Origin: Druceiella hillmani
Taxonomy: Eukaryota > Arthropoda > Insecta > Lepidoptera > Hepialidae
Assembly: GCA_039881145.1 (NCBI GenBank)
Contig: JAYKKI010000006.1
Location: 9,742,501-9,806,500 of the forward strand
Direction: 5' to 3'
DNA length: 64,000 bases
Shown: piece by piece, positions 35,088 through 47,388 of the stretch
How positions within the stretch are numbered: position 1 is the first letter of the stretch
Layout of the letters: the number at the start of each line of letters is the position of its first letter
Program-made: the position numbers and the translations under genes
Notes under the pieces: model-generated
What the model saw: only the letters and a program-made list of their open reading frames with translations
What the model was told of the DNA's origin: nothing
The model's database searches: none

Positions 35088-36030
35088 CGAAGCACAACAG
35101 AAGCCACAGCAGCATCCTATACAAACTGTCAATAAATTCTTCAAGGATTGTATTTTCTACGTTTATGATTCTGTTGGTGTTGATACCCATGAAAATTGAG
35201 GCAAAGCATCTTTTTTGATAATTTTGAATTCTGCAGAAATTTCGAGATTTTCAGGAGAAAGATCTTGCTTACTATTTTTTTTAAATATACGGTAATTGTA
35301 GCTTTAAGGGTATTATTGTACAATATAAAATGCTTGGACGAATTATAATAATGAATAAAAATTAAGTAAATTCGTGCGACCTTTCACTTGCTAATAATTA
35401 GGTGAAATTCGAGAATATGCACGCGATTTATATTCCCGTCCACCTCTTCCCTGTATTTCTTAACCAATCAGCGTAATATTTTTATTTACACGTAATTTGT
35501 AATTGGACTCGAAATGTTTTAAAGCATTGAAAATAATTCATACTGAATATTTTATGTTTTAAAAACTTTAATAAAATTTAGGGCAATTTTCGAAAAATTC
35601 AAACGCAATGCGTAGATCGTTGACAATGTAAAAATAAAATAAAAGTAAGGGCATGTCTCTGACTTATTATCAGGTCAGGTTTTGTGCACTATTCAAAATC
35701 GTAGTAGTAAAAATATAAATTTCGACCTAGCTTATTCAGTTTCAAAGCCTCTAATTGTCCCTTGAAGCTTAAAATTTCATTGCAATAAGGGTGTGCGTGA
35801 AATTGCCATTAGCTACCGTTCTATGCTCCCCTCTTCCGAGAATTTATTCCTAACACCCACCAGTAAGCTTTTACTTGCTTTATTTTGGAGGTATATATTA
35901 CTATGCTAATTAAACCTGAAATTATATGTATTTGGTCCCAGGATTATTAATAGGGGTATATTTCATCAACTACCTTCAGTTTTCCTTAATTTGTAATTAA
36001 TAAACGGGTACATGTAATTTATCATTATGT
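35088..36030. other. Intergenic, nothing recognised
   Basis: AT-rich sequence. Minus frames at 34975-35323 overlap the short tandem repeat and have no recognised domain. Confidence 0.45.
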
Positions 36031-36117
36031 GTGTATATATAAATATACATATATATATATATATATATATATCTATATATATATATATATATATATACAT
36101 ACATATATATATATGTA

Positions 36118-36158
<41 letters not shown>
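36031..36158. repeat. (TA)n microsatellite with ATCTATA and TACATA interruptions
   Basis: About 128 bases of TA-rich sequence, broken by TATC, CATA and TGTA variants. It gives rise to long IYIYIY frames on the minus strand. Confidence 0.9.
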
Positions 36159-36161
<3 letters not shown>

Positions 36162-36761
36162 GATAGACTCAAAAGTACTCAGACAAACTTGAAAACTTAA
36201 TTTCGCTGCATACCCTCTTTCCGTCAGTAAATATCGCTGCATAAACACCTGCAGCCAATATGGCGAATGCGATGGGTCTAAGAACACGAATGAGGCGGTG
36301 CGCTGCTTTGCTTTCCATTCCTGTACCGTGCATCTCTCACACTGTTCTTGTTGCATCTAGCCACACCGCTTTCGACCATCATCCCACTGCCGAAACTGAC
36401 GAGCATTCCTAGCTACCCGATGCAATTGATGGCGAGCTATGAGTGTTTACTGTGCTTCACCCCTTAGCGCAATTCTCTTACGATACTACAAGGAACTTTG
36501 ACAATCACCGATACAATAACTACGTTGCCTAAAGTCAAATTACTTCATGTATAGGATTCCCATGACGATACTAGTGTGAAAGCAATTCTCGAGTGTACCA
36601 AAAGGTGTGTCCAAATGCAACCTGTGCAGTCAAAAAGTAAAAACTTATCAAAAAATTAATCTATTAAAAACCTACGCACCTTTGAGGGTCGTCGTGTCCG
36701 TTTTTGTACGACGAATTATTTAAACCAGATGTGCGGCTTAAGATATAAAGAAGTGGCGGTT
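36159..36761. other. GC-richer stretch of unknown nature
   Basis: 36230-36480 has noticeably higher GC than its surroundings and a minus frame (36356 down to about 36160, starting [19 protein letters not shown]) that then runs into the TA tract. I do not recognise it. It may be a dispersed repeat or a degraded element 5' end next to the non-LTR relic. Confidence 0.35.
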
Positions 36762-37195
36762 TCGACGTCAAACGGGCACACAGTAGAAATAATCATGGAG
36801 CTAAATATTTTTTATCAAAATGTTTTGTCATCAAAAATAAAGTTGCTTGCTGAGACTATTTTTGTGTTAGCCTCTAATTTATTTACATTGACTGAAACAT
36901 TGCTCAATAACATAATTTTTAATGCAGAATTGCTGGTGGATTTTTGGAGACCACAGAGAAGGTAGCGTGCTACTGGCCCATTTTAATTGACGTCCCTGGA
37001 TGTAGATGTGACTAACGTCGACAAGTGTGTCTTAATATCTGTGTCGTTGCGTTTGTTTTGTGCAATTATTTATATTTTGTATATTCCTCCCAGTGCTTTT
37101 GATTCGCAATATATGCTTATTGTTAATTTAATAGTAAACAATCTCAGAAATTTGACTAGTATAACTACAATATTGAAAGAACTGCCAGTAAGGTA
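36762..37195 (+). mobile_element. Non-LTR retrotransposon endonuclease-domain relic
   Basis: The plus strand shows the N-terminal part of an APE-type endonuclease as found in non-LTR elements. MELNIFYQNVLSSKIKLL fits the IYYQNVRGL-KL opening and FTLTETLLNN the LTETWL motif. A frame change follows near 36965, then VDKCVLISVSL and IYIPPSAFDSQYML-like text (here YIPPSAFDSQYMLIVN), matching the VYIPPSA block. Frameshifts and missing catalytic segments show it is dead. It directly abuts the GR-C fragment, whose similarity to other receptors stops at about 37213. Confidence 0.65.
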
Positions 37196-37212
37196 AAGAT
37201 TCTTCTTGGTCC

Positions 37213-37384
37213 CGAATAGATTTGAGCGAATACATGAAATACAAAATGTAGAAAAAAGCACGTCTTATAATGGCGTATTTTTCCAATCGCAGTAGATAAT
37301 CTCGTTTTATAAAGCAAAATGCTTAGGAAATCGCGAGGGGATTAAGGCTATTTTTATATAATATTCTTACTCTATATTTGCCAT
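37213..37384 (-). pseudogene. Gustatory receptor GR-C, first-exon fragment
   Basis: The minus strand begins MANIE, then a stop, EYYIK, and goes on with sequence clearly related at DNA level to GR-B and GR-D: CATTTTGC(T)TTATAAAACG(A)GATT(G), AATA(C)GCCA-TATAAGAC and TATTCGC-CAAATCTATTC. Similarity ends at about 37213, where non-LTR sequence takes over. Only about 57 codons of exon 1 remain, with stops at codons 6, about 25 and about 37 and at least one frameshift. It is transcriptionally opposite to GR-B and GR-D. Confidence 0.75.
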
Positions 37385-37560
37385 TCTTACTGTCTAACTA
37401 CTGACTATGTCCCACTAAAAAAAAGACAGACTGAATTACGGTAATGGTCTTTCAGCTTAGAAACAGACTTATTACTAACAGTTCAATGTTTCTTTAATCA
37501 TCCTTTATCTTTATAGTTTAGTATCTAGTTTTATACTTTGAGTCAGTATAAATTTACCTA
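37385..37560 (-). promoter_or_regulatory. Relic GR-C upstream region with TCAGT motif
   Basis: Read on the minus strand, GACATAGTCAGTAGTT (TCAGT at 37400-37404) sits 16-20 bases before the GR-C ATG and closely matches GGCATAGTCAGTAGTT upstream of GR-D. Further out, AAAACTAGATACTAAA (about 37530) is shared with GR-B and, in part, GR-D. The promoter region was therefore duplicated with the gene. Confidence 0.5.
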
Positions 37561-39262
37561 ATAAAGCTGTTAAAAATAAAATCGATTTCTCTATTTTAGT
37601 AATTTACGTGAAGAAAGGATAAATCTGTTAAGAACTATTAGGATTTCGGACGTACTCAAGCAAATTCAGTTGTCATCCATTTATAATCGCTAATAGGGTT
37701 TTCGTGGGTGCATGAGTACAAAGAGAGACGATTATAGTCAATAATTATTCTCTATATCTCAATCCGTTCCCGAATATAAAGCAATGGTTAAGTAGCGCAC
37801 AGTTTATCGCAACAATGCGACATCATAAAAACGATAAGATACGATGCGGCTAACAGCTTGAAGATTGAATTTTCTCACATAAATTAATGACATTTTGAAA
37901 ACATTATTAAAGTTTTAACATTATTAATGCTGTTAAAGAAATTTACTATTTGATTCGCCGCTTATAATTATTGTGTGTGAAATATTTACAATGATTTCTA
38001 CTGAAATATTTCCCTTATTTTTCTCAAAACGTTTTATTTAGTTAATATATTTTATCAACAAACCAAATTTAAAGTTTCTACATTATATATTTTCCGAGAA
38101 AAACCATGTAACTGACAGCTAGGCAAATGAACATAGGCTGTTATTGAAAAACTAATTCAAATACGCATTGTTGGATCTATGCCCACCAGCAAGTAGCAAT
38201 AAAGCACCGTATGCTCGGACAGTAGTAGTTTAAAATTTATTTATTTTTTTGATTATGAATTGTTTTGAATTTAACACATGGTACTTAGAACATTTTATAT
38301 TCTATCTGCAAATGGAGTACGAAAAGAAATAAACTATTCGTATCATAGCTTTATGAACAAATTTTATCAGTAATACAGAAAAAAAAATTATACTTTATAA
38401 ATAGGATCACAAATCTTCTAAAATAGTAGTGAAAAGTGTGTTTGCAAATATTTATTTAAAAAAACACTTTGAAAACAAAATATTCTGATAATTTTCATTA
38501 TTCTAGCTTTCAAGATGTCCCTTCGACCAATATCACTTTATGACCACTTTTAATATCGAAGTAACACTGAAATTCAACAACTTCCGTCTTTTCATTCATA
38601 CACAATTTATCATTATCAATTCAATATGCGATCAAAAATGACTACACCGGCATGACAAGCAGATACTTTATTTCAATACATACGAAAGATATAAAGTTTT
38701 ATAATTTTAGTCAACTAAACAACTATACATTCAAATCCTTTGCGTTGAATCACAGTGAGCGGAATAGAATTCAAGTAACAAAAAAATTAATAAAAGGTGA
38801 TTTAAAATAGATTCATTACCTATTGTGTACTAAACATTATCTCATAACTAGTGAATTTAACAAACTGGATAGATAGTGGTTAAGCTTCATGCAAAAAGAA
38901 ATTTCTTCGGGTCAAATATACCCAAATAGCAAAATAGTTATATTTTTATTTATGATGATTAACCGGTTTTGAAAATTAAATCACAAAGCTTAATAGTGCA
39001 TCTAATTTTCCACGCAGCTAAATTATTAATAATCGCTTACAGTTATAGTTTTTATGGCTGAAGTTAAGTAAATTGGTGAGTCGTTGGAGCTATGAAAAGG
39101 TAATTGTTTTTTGAATATATTTACTTCTGAGGCTTTATATTTTTATAAAAACTTTATAAACATATTGTTAGCTTTCTGTTAAATAAAAGACAAAATAAAA
39201 TATAAGGTTCTGTGCGATGTGACAAGATTATTTATATTCACGATGTGAAAGGATGTTGACGC
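37561..39262. other. Intergenic, nothing recognised
   Basis: AT-rich sequence with no gene. 38165-38220 contains a short segment that resembles 48833-48885 in inverted orientation. Confidence 0.5.
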
Positions 39263-40702
39263 CATCAATTGGGGACAGTGGGCACATTTATAGTAAATAA
39301 TATATTTTCATTGTAGGCTGACATCATAGCAAAATCATATCGAAAGACCTTTGTAGCAAGAAAGGACTATTGAGGGCTCTAAGGGGCTTTAGAAACTATT
39401 GTGAGAAAAGAGGACTGTGATGTAGATGTGGAAACAGTGACTCTTCCTCCCGAATGTAAGTGCTCTCTCTAGTGACGAAGAAGGCGATGAATACGACATC
39501 CAAACTAATGAGATGCTTAGAGATAATCGACGGAATGTTGAAGTTTTTGTCAACAGGTAGGAAGAGATATGGGATAGTAGCAATGAAGAAGGTTAGGTAG
39601 GCTTCATCGCTACTATCAGTAGCGATGAAGAACCGAAGTTCCTTCATTGCTACTACCAAACCGCTTGTAGGTTTTGGGTATAAAACTTGGATGATTGCTT
39701 GTGCTAACGGCTACTACTACATCTTTGACATGTATTGCGACAAAGCACTAGCAATTGGCAGTATCAGCACTCATCCATTAGGTACAAGGGTCGTAAAAAG
39801 CCAGCTGTGAAAGCTCGATTCAAATCCTAAAGACCATATTGTGTTCTTCGATATTTTTTACTAGTTTTGACCTGTTGCGGGATTTACGAGAATGGAAGAA
39901 ACAGCAAATGTCGTCTAATATTAGCCAAGGACAGGAAGAAGAAGAATAGTTTCGACTTCAAAAACCGGTTTGATAAGACTAATCAAATATTGTTTTTCGC
40001 AGGCTAAACAATAGAGTTTGTACAATGGGGGTCAACTACGATACTGTCCTCCCATTAGATAAAGTGAAGCGATGGAGCTTAGTAGAAAAGAAGAAAACGG
40101 ATGTTTATATACCGCGACTATATATAACTTACAATAAATTGATGGGTGGGTCAACCAATCTGCACAGTCTATTTAGTTGTGTCGTACTAATCCGTGGACA
40201 AAAATGGTGGTAGGAGATATTCTCGTATATGCTTGATTTAGCAATTAGCAATGCGCGGCGTCTGCACATGCTTCATAATGACGTGAAGATAGACTAACTT
40301 CTGTTTTGACGTAGCACAGCACGCCATCATTTACGACAAAATATTGATCGACCTTCACGTCCGTCAGGCTCTGTGATGCCACGTTTACAGTATGATGGCA
40401 TTGGTTAATTTCCAAAAAAGCTAGAGAAATAACTGCGCAGCATTGTTTGTATAGTGACAGTGCAAAAAGTGGCATAGTGGCATTGCAAAAAGTGTATAAA
40501 AGTATGTTGAAAAACCATATTTTAAAATTTTTCATGCCGAATGAATCCAGTGTCCCCACTTGAGGACGGCAATGTTTTTTATATGTAATAAAAAAAATAT
40601 AAATTATATTCTTAATTTTTTCTTTGAACTCCTTACTTTACCAGTAAATCTGTTTATTTAATTTTTCTGCGGTGAATTTAGTGGTGGGCGTAAATGGGTT
40701 AA
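39263..40702 (+). mobile_element. piggyBac-family transposon relic
   Basis: Plus-strand fragments follow piggyBac transposase order. An acidic N-terminus (VTLPPE, SSDEEGDEYD, about 39430-39500) is followed by KPLVGFGYKTWMIACANGYY with FDMYC and HPLGTRVV (39655-39800). HIVFFDIFFTSFDLLRDL (39837-39890) holds one of the catalytic aspartates. VCTMGVNYDTVLPLDKVKRW then leads to YNKLMGGSTNLHSLF and GQKWW (40016-40211). Next come YMLDLAISNA-RLHMLHNDVKID and LQYDGIG (to about 40410), and a degraded Cys-rich tail. Subterminal inverted motifs occur at both ends (about 39263-39281 and 40549-40571, sharing GTCCCCA-TTGA). The 3' end reads AAATGGG|TTAA (TTAA at 40699-40702), as expected for piggyBac. The 5' TTAA end was not found. 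Many stops and frameshifts; inactive. Confidence 0.78.
39572..39656. repeat. Nested palindrome inside the piggyBac relic
   Basis: TAGTAGCAATGAAGAAGG at 39576-39593 pairs with CCTTCATTGCTACTA at 39642-39656, and inside it CTTCATCGCTACTA pairs with TAGCGATGAAG. All four segments are variants of one 15-base string. It interrupts the transposase frame between the acidic N-terminus and the catalytic core. Confidence 0.7.
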
Positions 40703-41227
40703 TAAAATGTTTATGTTATTTTATGAATATGTTTCCATGGTTCAATGTCCAATACCATTATAGGAATTTAAATCAAATTTATATTATTCACAGGAATTTA
40801 TATTATTCCACCCACATAACAGAAGAAAAATACAAATAAACCCGTTAAATGAGAGTAGAGCTCGCTAAAACAGGGTTGTGCACAGATTCAGGCATATTTT
40901 GTAGATATTTATGGATATATAATATTTTCCTTGTCATTTCATCCGTTTCGCAACTTCTAATTTTGTTCAGTTACAATTAGCCAGTACTGACCTGCTCAAT
41001 ATGTTTTAAATAATAGCACTTTAGTTTTAATTATGAGATTCTCTAATGCCACTGAAACTTGTAAACTTCAATTAACCTTATTCAATATACTGTTCGTTAA
41101 GGTAAATCGCAAGGTAAATTAGAATTATGTATTAAGTGTTCGTTAGTTGTTTTTGGTAAACTGTTTAGTGCTTATGATAGTTTTGTAACTAAAATGAAAT
41201 GAAATTATTAATCCATTTGTATGAATA

Positions 41228-41296
41228 TACACACACAAACACACACACATACACACGCACTCACACGCACACGCACACACACACACACGCACGCGT
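41228..41296. repeat. (CA)n microsatellite, imperfect
   Basis: CA-rich tract with AAAC, CATA, CGCA and CTCA variants, the only long pure-CA-type array in the window. Confidence 0.9.
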
Positions 41297-43576
41297 TTAA
41301 ATAACATGAGAAATTATAACTAACCCTGGGAAATGGGCCTGAGTCACAGTTTCGAATTAAGTGCCTTTATGATACACAATTCTACTTAACGACGCTGATG
41401 AAGTTCAATGAATTCACTTTCGGCATAACTGTGTTCTCTTTTGTTAAAAATGTAATAGATTTTGTAACGGTTGTAACGATGTTTACTGAAATGGAAAAAT
41501 ATTAATTAAATTTTTTTTAAAACAATCGATTGTTTTATTTTGGGCTTCTTTCTTCGGAAATTACAGGGTTTTAGAATTCTTCACTCTCACTCCTGTCAAA
41601 AAATCTATCACTTCGAGGATTTTTGGTCCTCAGTCACGTGCAATGCAAATAGTTGCTTTGATTCATAACGACTGCATATACATCAAATTTATCAGTATAT
41701 TTAGTACGAGTATAACAAAATACCCCGCCGCGTCCGACTTTATTTACGCAAATATCTCGGTAACTCGTGGTGATGAAAACTGATGAGGTCGGAAAAAAGA
41801 ATCCGTTGAAGAAGTACCCTGGCGTGCACTACATAGATCGTAATAGATATATAAAAACAATGTACGGTATCACCGTCCTACTCCAAGGGTTTTGCATTAA
41901 AGTTCGCGACATCGTAAATGTAAAAATGAATTTTATAATGAAGGTTTTACTGTTTACATGTAAACATAATCTTTTAACTGAATTTTTTAGATTTCATTGT
42001 GAGAAACTATTTTAATACTCATAAAATTATATTTTGCAGGAAAGTTTTATAGGTTGAATTAATACCAAAAAAATTATTAAATAAGCTGTTTAGCTAAATG
42101 AATTTTAAAAAGTATTTAATATGCATAAGCAATGGTTGATAGACACCTGTTTATGGTAATCGTTTTGTAAATAAGGAAATAAATAAATTTGAAATCGAAG
42201 AGTGAGTTTCTACAGTTCTATATTTATATGGAATTGTGCAGCTATTTTAGGTGAAGATGTGAAATGATAGATGGGAAAAAGTGGAGTTTCATTACATACA
42301 CATAAAGCAAGGACGAATATTTTTTGGCTTGCGATCAAGTTCATCTATTAAGGCATTCGAAATAAAATTGATTTAAGTGTTTTTCCTTTTCAAACGACTA
42401 CGCGAAATATTAAATTACTTCAAAAGATAGTTTATGGGGTCTTGGAATAAATGGAGAAAATATTATTTTTTGCAATTTCGCGAAACTATCATTAATTGAA
42501 AAAACAATTTTAATCTTCAATACTATACTATTATTTCAGTTTAAAAAAAAATCACACAAATAGTTGAGGAGTTATAGGTGATTTTATAGTAACTAATTTT
42601 ACATACTTCAGCATTTTCGATAAAGGAGACTTTTTCCGTCGATATTTTAACCAATATTTCTAGAAGCACGTTCTTTTAAATTCTGAAAAAAAGAACTTTC
42701 CGAATCCTAGTACTAGACATTTAGATCGGCACCCCACACGGCCGAACTCATTTTTATATCATACTTGTTGTATCCCAAATGTTAATAAATTTCAAATAAT
42801 TGTCAAATCTAAGGTTTTAAACTAAACATATAACCTTGAAAGACAGATGATAACATGGGTGATCCTATAAATATTATTTTCCAACCCTTACATATCTAAC
42901 CGTAAAAACTAATAAAACTGAAATAAACCAAATTTCTACACGAATGTGGTCGTAACTATAGTTCAATATGAATTTTATTTTTTTTTCAATCTGTGCTGAT
43001 TTATATGACAAACGGAGCAAATGACAATCGGCGCAACTGATTTTTGAGTCTACCATTTGTTAATTTGATTTGTGAAGTATCATATGCTGCAGAATAATAT
43101 CTTAATGAATAGGAAATGTGGCTTGTAATTTCCAATGTACATGTAATCTGAATATAAATAAAGTATTATCTATTTGTTTATAGTTAGAGAATTCTTATAA
43201 CGTTTTCAATGAACCAGTCAGTATTCTTTAGGTTTGGGTTTAATTTCACCAATAAGCCAATAGCTGGTTGTACGCGTACAGAGGTACGATGAGTGAGTTA
43301 CATGAAATATAATTTGCGCAACGAGGTGCAAAGTTTTATAGATATTATAAAGGTGTGTTAATCTGCAATTCAACCCAAATTGTTATATTCTGTAATCTTG
43401 TGACCTAGACATGAACAAATCGAGCTGCAGCCATTTGTGAGATTACATCGTCACCTATTAGGTGACAAAATAGTTTCCTTTTAGATAAAATTAATTTCAC
43501 TGTAATCAATGAGTCGCTGAAATATTACAAAGCTCTACTTTTATTATACTTACCCCACGCAATGGAAGCTACAACA

Positions 43577-43614
43577 GTAACTATTACAAATACAACTTTA
43601 TTTGTAATAGTTAC
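43577..43614. repeat. Hairpin with perfect 16-bp stem
   Basis: GTAACTATTACAAATA at 43577-43592 pairs exactly with TATTTGTAATAGTTAC at 43599-43614 across the loop CAACTT. A pair of 24-base direct repeats follows four bases later. Confidence 0.8.
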
Positions 43615-43618
43615 CGTT

Positions 43619-43666
43619 TAAATACAGATTAGATTACACTTTTAAATGCAGATTAGATTACACTTT
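43619..43666. repeat. Two tandem 24-bp units
   Basis: TAAAT(A/G)CAGATTAGATTACACTTT occurs twice head to tail, differing at one base, adjacent to the 43577-43614 hairpin. Confidence 0.85.
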
Positions 43667-44711
43667 TTAAGTTTGCATTCTAAGTCAGGAATAAGTTTGT
43701 CCCTCCGGTTATGTCACATGTAAAATAAGTTTGTTCCTTTGATTTATTTGGCATGTTTAGAATGCCTGAAGATGTGTCATTATGTAGACTACGACATATC
43801 ACTTGAACATTTCCGTACAGTATAATTGTCTATCTTATTGCTACGACTAATTATTTCGTATTAAAAAAAAGTAATACGCCAGTCAAAGTTTTGCCGGGCA
43901 ATTCATAAATGAGCCAGAGTTCGAATCGGATACTTTTAATATACGAAATACTAATAAACAATGATGACGGAGTTATGAAACTGAACTTTGCATTTTGTTT
44001 GTTTTTTGTTCATCGATTGAAGTGATTTGATTGAACTCCCAAACTTGTCACATAAATTCAATATATACTATATCACAACTTCCAGTTCAAACTGTTTAAA
44101 TAAAAAACAAAAAAAAGAAACAATATACTCGAAATTCTTTGAAACAATTAATGAATGATCAATGTAAAAAAGACGTTAGGAAAGAAACAAATGCTTACTC
44201 AAACAAGTTGCTTCCTTGGTTTAATAATTTACTCGTTTGTCATAATTCAACGAGTTTTAAATCCATTTGTTAATAGACTGTTGATAGAAAGGAAAAAAAA
44301 ACGAACACTTATAAAATCACTCACGTTCTTGTCTGTCAAAACAATTTTTTTGCAGAAATCGTTTCTTGTATTAATTTAAAATTTAACACAGAAATAAAAT
44401 ATATTATCTCTCATATATCCCAATAATTAAGGGTCCAAAATATTTGTATGAGAATTTTAGAGGTGTCAAATGAAGTATTTAAAGCTATTTTTAGTACAAT
44501 TATCTTTTTTTAAATTGTAGGTTTTATATAGACAGTTTCCACTTTTCTAATAAAATTTCTTTCAGTTCCTTTGCTTAGACCTTTCATATCATAAAAGCAG
44601 TTAACAAGAAGATGCTCGCCTTGATATCAGTTACTACCTTCATGACTTATTTTTGGTTAATGTCTTCGTAAGATAAAATATTTTCAAGTAGAAATCAGAA
44701 GGTATTTCCTC

Positions 44712-44738
44712 GTGAATGTGCATAATATGCACATTCAC
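44712..44738. repeat. Hairpin with perfect 12-bp stem
   Basis: GTGAATGTGCAT pairs with ATGCACATTCAC across AAT. No gene context. Confidence 0.6.
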
Positions 44739-45140
44739 ACACATGACATTCGTAAACATCTTGCTGTGGGTCGCTATCGCCAGATGAAATACCCGTAAAC
44801 ACAAGTGATTTTTTCGTACGAATTTAAAAAAAATTATCATGAAAATTATGGGATCGTAAAATTTACTAAAACATTTTCATGAAAGTATATTCAATCTTAT
44901 CTGGATGGTCATGAATAATAAAGTTTAAAACAATGAGGCACAAATAATATTAAGTACAGCCATTGCGAAAAATAATTAAAATAAAATGGATTCAATAGTT
45001 TTGTATAAATGCGGGTTTTTGCAATTAAGTCTTTCTTTAAGGTCGTGAGGTCTTGTTAAAATTAGACCATCGTGAAATGCCCTTCGACATTTTACCTACT
45101 TAAATAACATATATTGCGGTTAATATTCAAACGGATAACC

Positions 45141-45179
<39 letters not shown>

Positions 45180-45190
45180 CATATATATAT

Positions 45191-45231
<41 letters not shown>
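45141..45231. repeat. Compound (TA)n(CA)n(TA)n microsatellite
   Basis: Same architecture as the array at 21949-22026: TA run, CATACA interruptions, about eight CA units, TA run. Confidence 0.9.
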
Positions 45232-45238
<7 letters not shown>

Positions 45239-45483
45239 TTACACATAATTCTATAAAATAAAATTATTTGAGCGAATATAAATGATTACTTTTCTCTAGA
45301 AACAAATGCTATTTTATATTATGTTTGCAAATAGACGTTGTAAGGGCACTCAGTATTTATAAGTATATATAAGTCTATACTCACTTTGTAATATAGTTAA
45401 ACGGACGATAATGTATTCTTTGTAAAATTATACTCTGTACTGAGGGAACCCCTCATTGTTCATATCCCTCTTCATCGAGCGCA

Positions 45484-45506
45484 ATACCAGTACCAGTACC
45501 AGTACT
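45484..45506. repeat. (ACCAGT)n short tandem repeat
   Basis: ACCAGT repeated about four times. Confidence 0.8.
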
Positions 45507-46009
45507 GTGTGTAATAATTCATGCGATTTCAAAGTATATTTCTGAGACATATTTGGACAACTAAATTGAATAAAACGGAACCAAAATTCAGAAATTTTAA
45601 ATTTTAATATTTGAAAGTCGCAAACTTATTTATTTCGTTTTCATTGAATAAAACCTTGCTCGGTAAATATATGCACAGCTTGAAGGTGTAATAAATAACT
45701 CAAAAGTTTCCATTTAAACGGATACTATTGTGACATCACAATGAGGTTGACTGAATTTAAATTGCAAAGTGTACAAACGTGAATTAATAAAATAAATAAA
45801 TAAAATATTTTGGCTTCAAGCTCACAAAATGCCAATCATATGATTGTACAAGCGTAATGAAGCACAAAATAATTGCAAGTCTTTAAAGGACACGAATGTT
45901 TTTACAGCGTTGCATCGTAATAACCAATTAACTAGACGCGCATACGGCTGTATTAACATAACTACTATGAAATTTACCGCAGAGATATAGTGACCATTGA
46001 AGGCAATCA

Positions 46010-46015
46010 TATACA

Positions 46016-46085
<70 letters not shown>
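46010..46085. repeat. (TA)n microsatellite
   Basis: TA run of roughly 65 pure bases after a CATATATGTG start. Confidence 0.9.
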
Positions 46086-46087
<2 letters not shown>

Positions 46088-46849
46088 CATAACTCTTGCA
46101 ATGCGACTCATAATCGGAACTTTTATTATTCACCTGGATTAATATTTAATGAACCCATGGTATTTATTTCAAGATTGTGATTTTGATTAAGCAACAAAAT
46201 AATGTTAATTTTATATTTCTATAGATTGTGTTTGAATACGCCACGGGGGTGACATAAACAAAAATTAAAATAAATGCGCTAATCATCAATCTTATTGAAC
46301 ATAGTCTAACGAATGAAAACGCAAAAAAATGCCTAAATAAATATTCGCGTGTCTTGTTGAACTCGAGATACTGAATAATAATCTCTACAGGCAATGTAAA
46401 TAATTGACTAGTTTATTCTAAAATAAACTAATATACTCAACTTAAATATAGACCTCAGTTTTGATAAGAGAAATTAATTTGACGCAGGTAAAAAGTGTAA
46501 ACATAAGCAAATTAATAAAACGAACGTTTGTTACGTTAATATTTAGTTTACCATTAAAATTGATGACTTTAACTTTTCAAAAAAAAAACTTCTTGTAAGA
46601 AAGATATAAAAAAGTATAAATCTCCCGATGATGGTTAATTTTTCTTAAAACTGTATTCAAAATTTTATATCGCATCAGTCATGCACTTTGCATTTCCTAG
46701 GCCAACGCGTTCCCGTTACGTTTAATGAACAAGTAAACAATAATTATGATGCAACAACGTCTTAGTAACAAGAATAAGGTACATTGCAATCAAACATTGT
46801 CCATTAAAAGTGAAAAACAAAACATCAGTCTCAATGAAAGAAATATAAC

Positions 46850-46873
46850 TTCATGATCTATTTAGATCATGAA
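46850..46873. repeat. Palindrome, 11-bp stem
   Basis: TTCATGATCTA pairs with TAGATCATGAA around a TT dinucleotide. Confidence 0.6.
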
Positions 46874-47263
46874 TTTATCAATATAGCAACAAAAAGGTAA
46901 TTATAAAGGCAAATGCATATTAACATGTCACTATTCTTAAATTATTAATTCCAGTACAAGTTGTTATCAGGCAACAAATGTTAATTTTCCTTCAGTGCAT
47001 GGTCACTGCCAAGTCTTGGCTGCTTCCATGTGCATTTAGTTCCTTATTTATTTCTCATAGCAAATAGTTTAAATTCTTTTTTAGAAAATTAGTCGAATTT
47101 TTATATAAATTAACAAAAAAAATGTCAGTCAATCAGAAAAAGTTGCCTGCAATAACCGTGCTTCACAGATATGTCATGATTTTCATAATAATTTTTACGT
47201 TTACATCATTATTTTAAAACTGTCCGGAATATTTTTCCACCCACGTCACTTCGAACTGAAATG

Positions 47264-47281
47264 TTTATATATATGTATGTG

Positions 47282-47346
<65 letters not shown>

Positions 47347-47349
47347 ATA

Positions 47350-47388
<39 letters not shown>
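47264..47388. repeat. (TA)n microsatellite, interrupted
   Basis: About 125 bases of TA-rich sequence with TACA, TCCA and TGTA interruptions. Confidence 0.9.

Noticed and set aside
36031..36158. Long reading frames rich in alternating Ile-Tyr on both strands here and at the other (TA)n arrays
   Set aside because: They are translations of TA dinucleotide repeats, open in all frames by composition and not genes.
37000..37200. Initial impression that the GR-C exon continued left of 37213 into a helix-2-like segment on the minus strand
   Set aside because: The plus strand of the same bases gives a better match to a non-LTR endonuclease (YIPPSAFDSQYML and LTETLL), so the receptor similarity there is coincidental.
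41767..42015. 82-residue frame in a slightly GC-richer patch
   Set aside because: No homology recognised, no splice or initiation context, and the second half becomes AT-rich and low complexity.
43905..43935. GAGTTCGAATCGGAT resembling a tRNA T-arm
   Set aside because: No A-box, anticodon arm or acceptor stem could be folded around it. No tRNA genes were found in the window.
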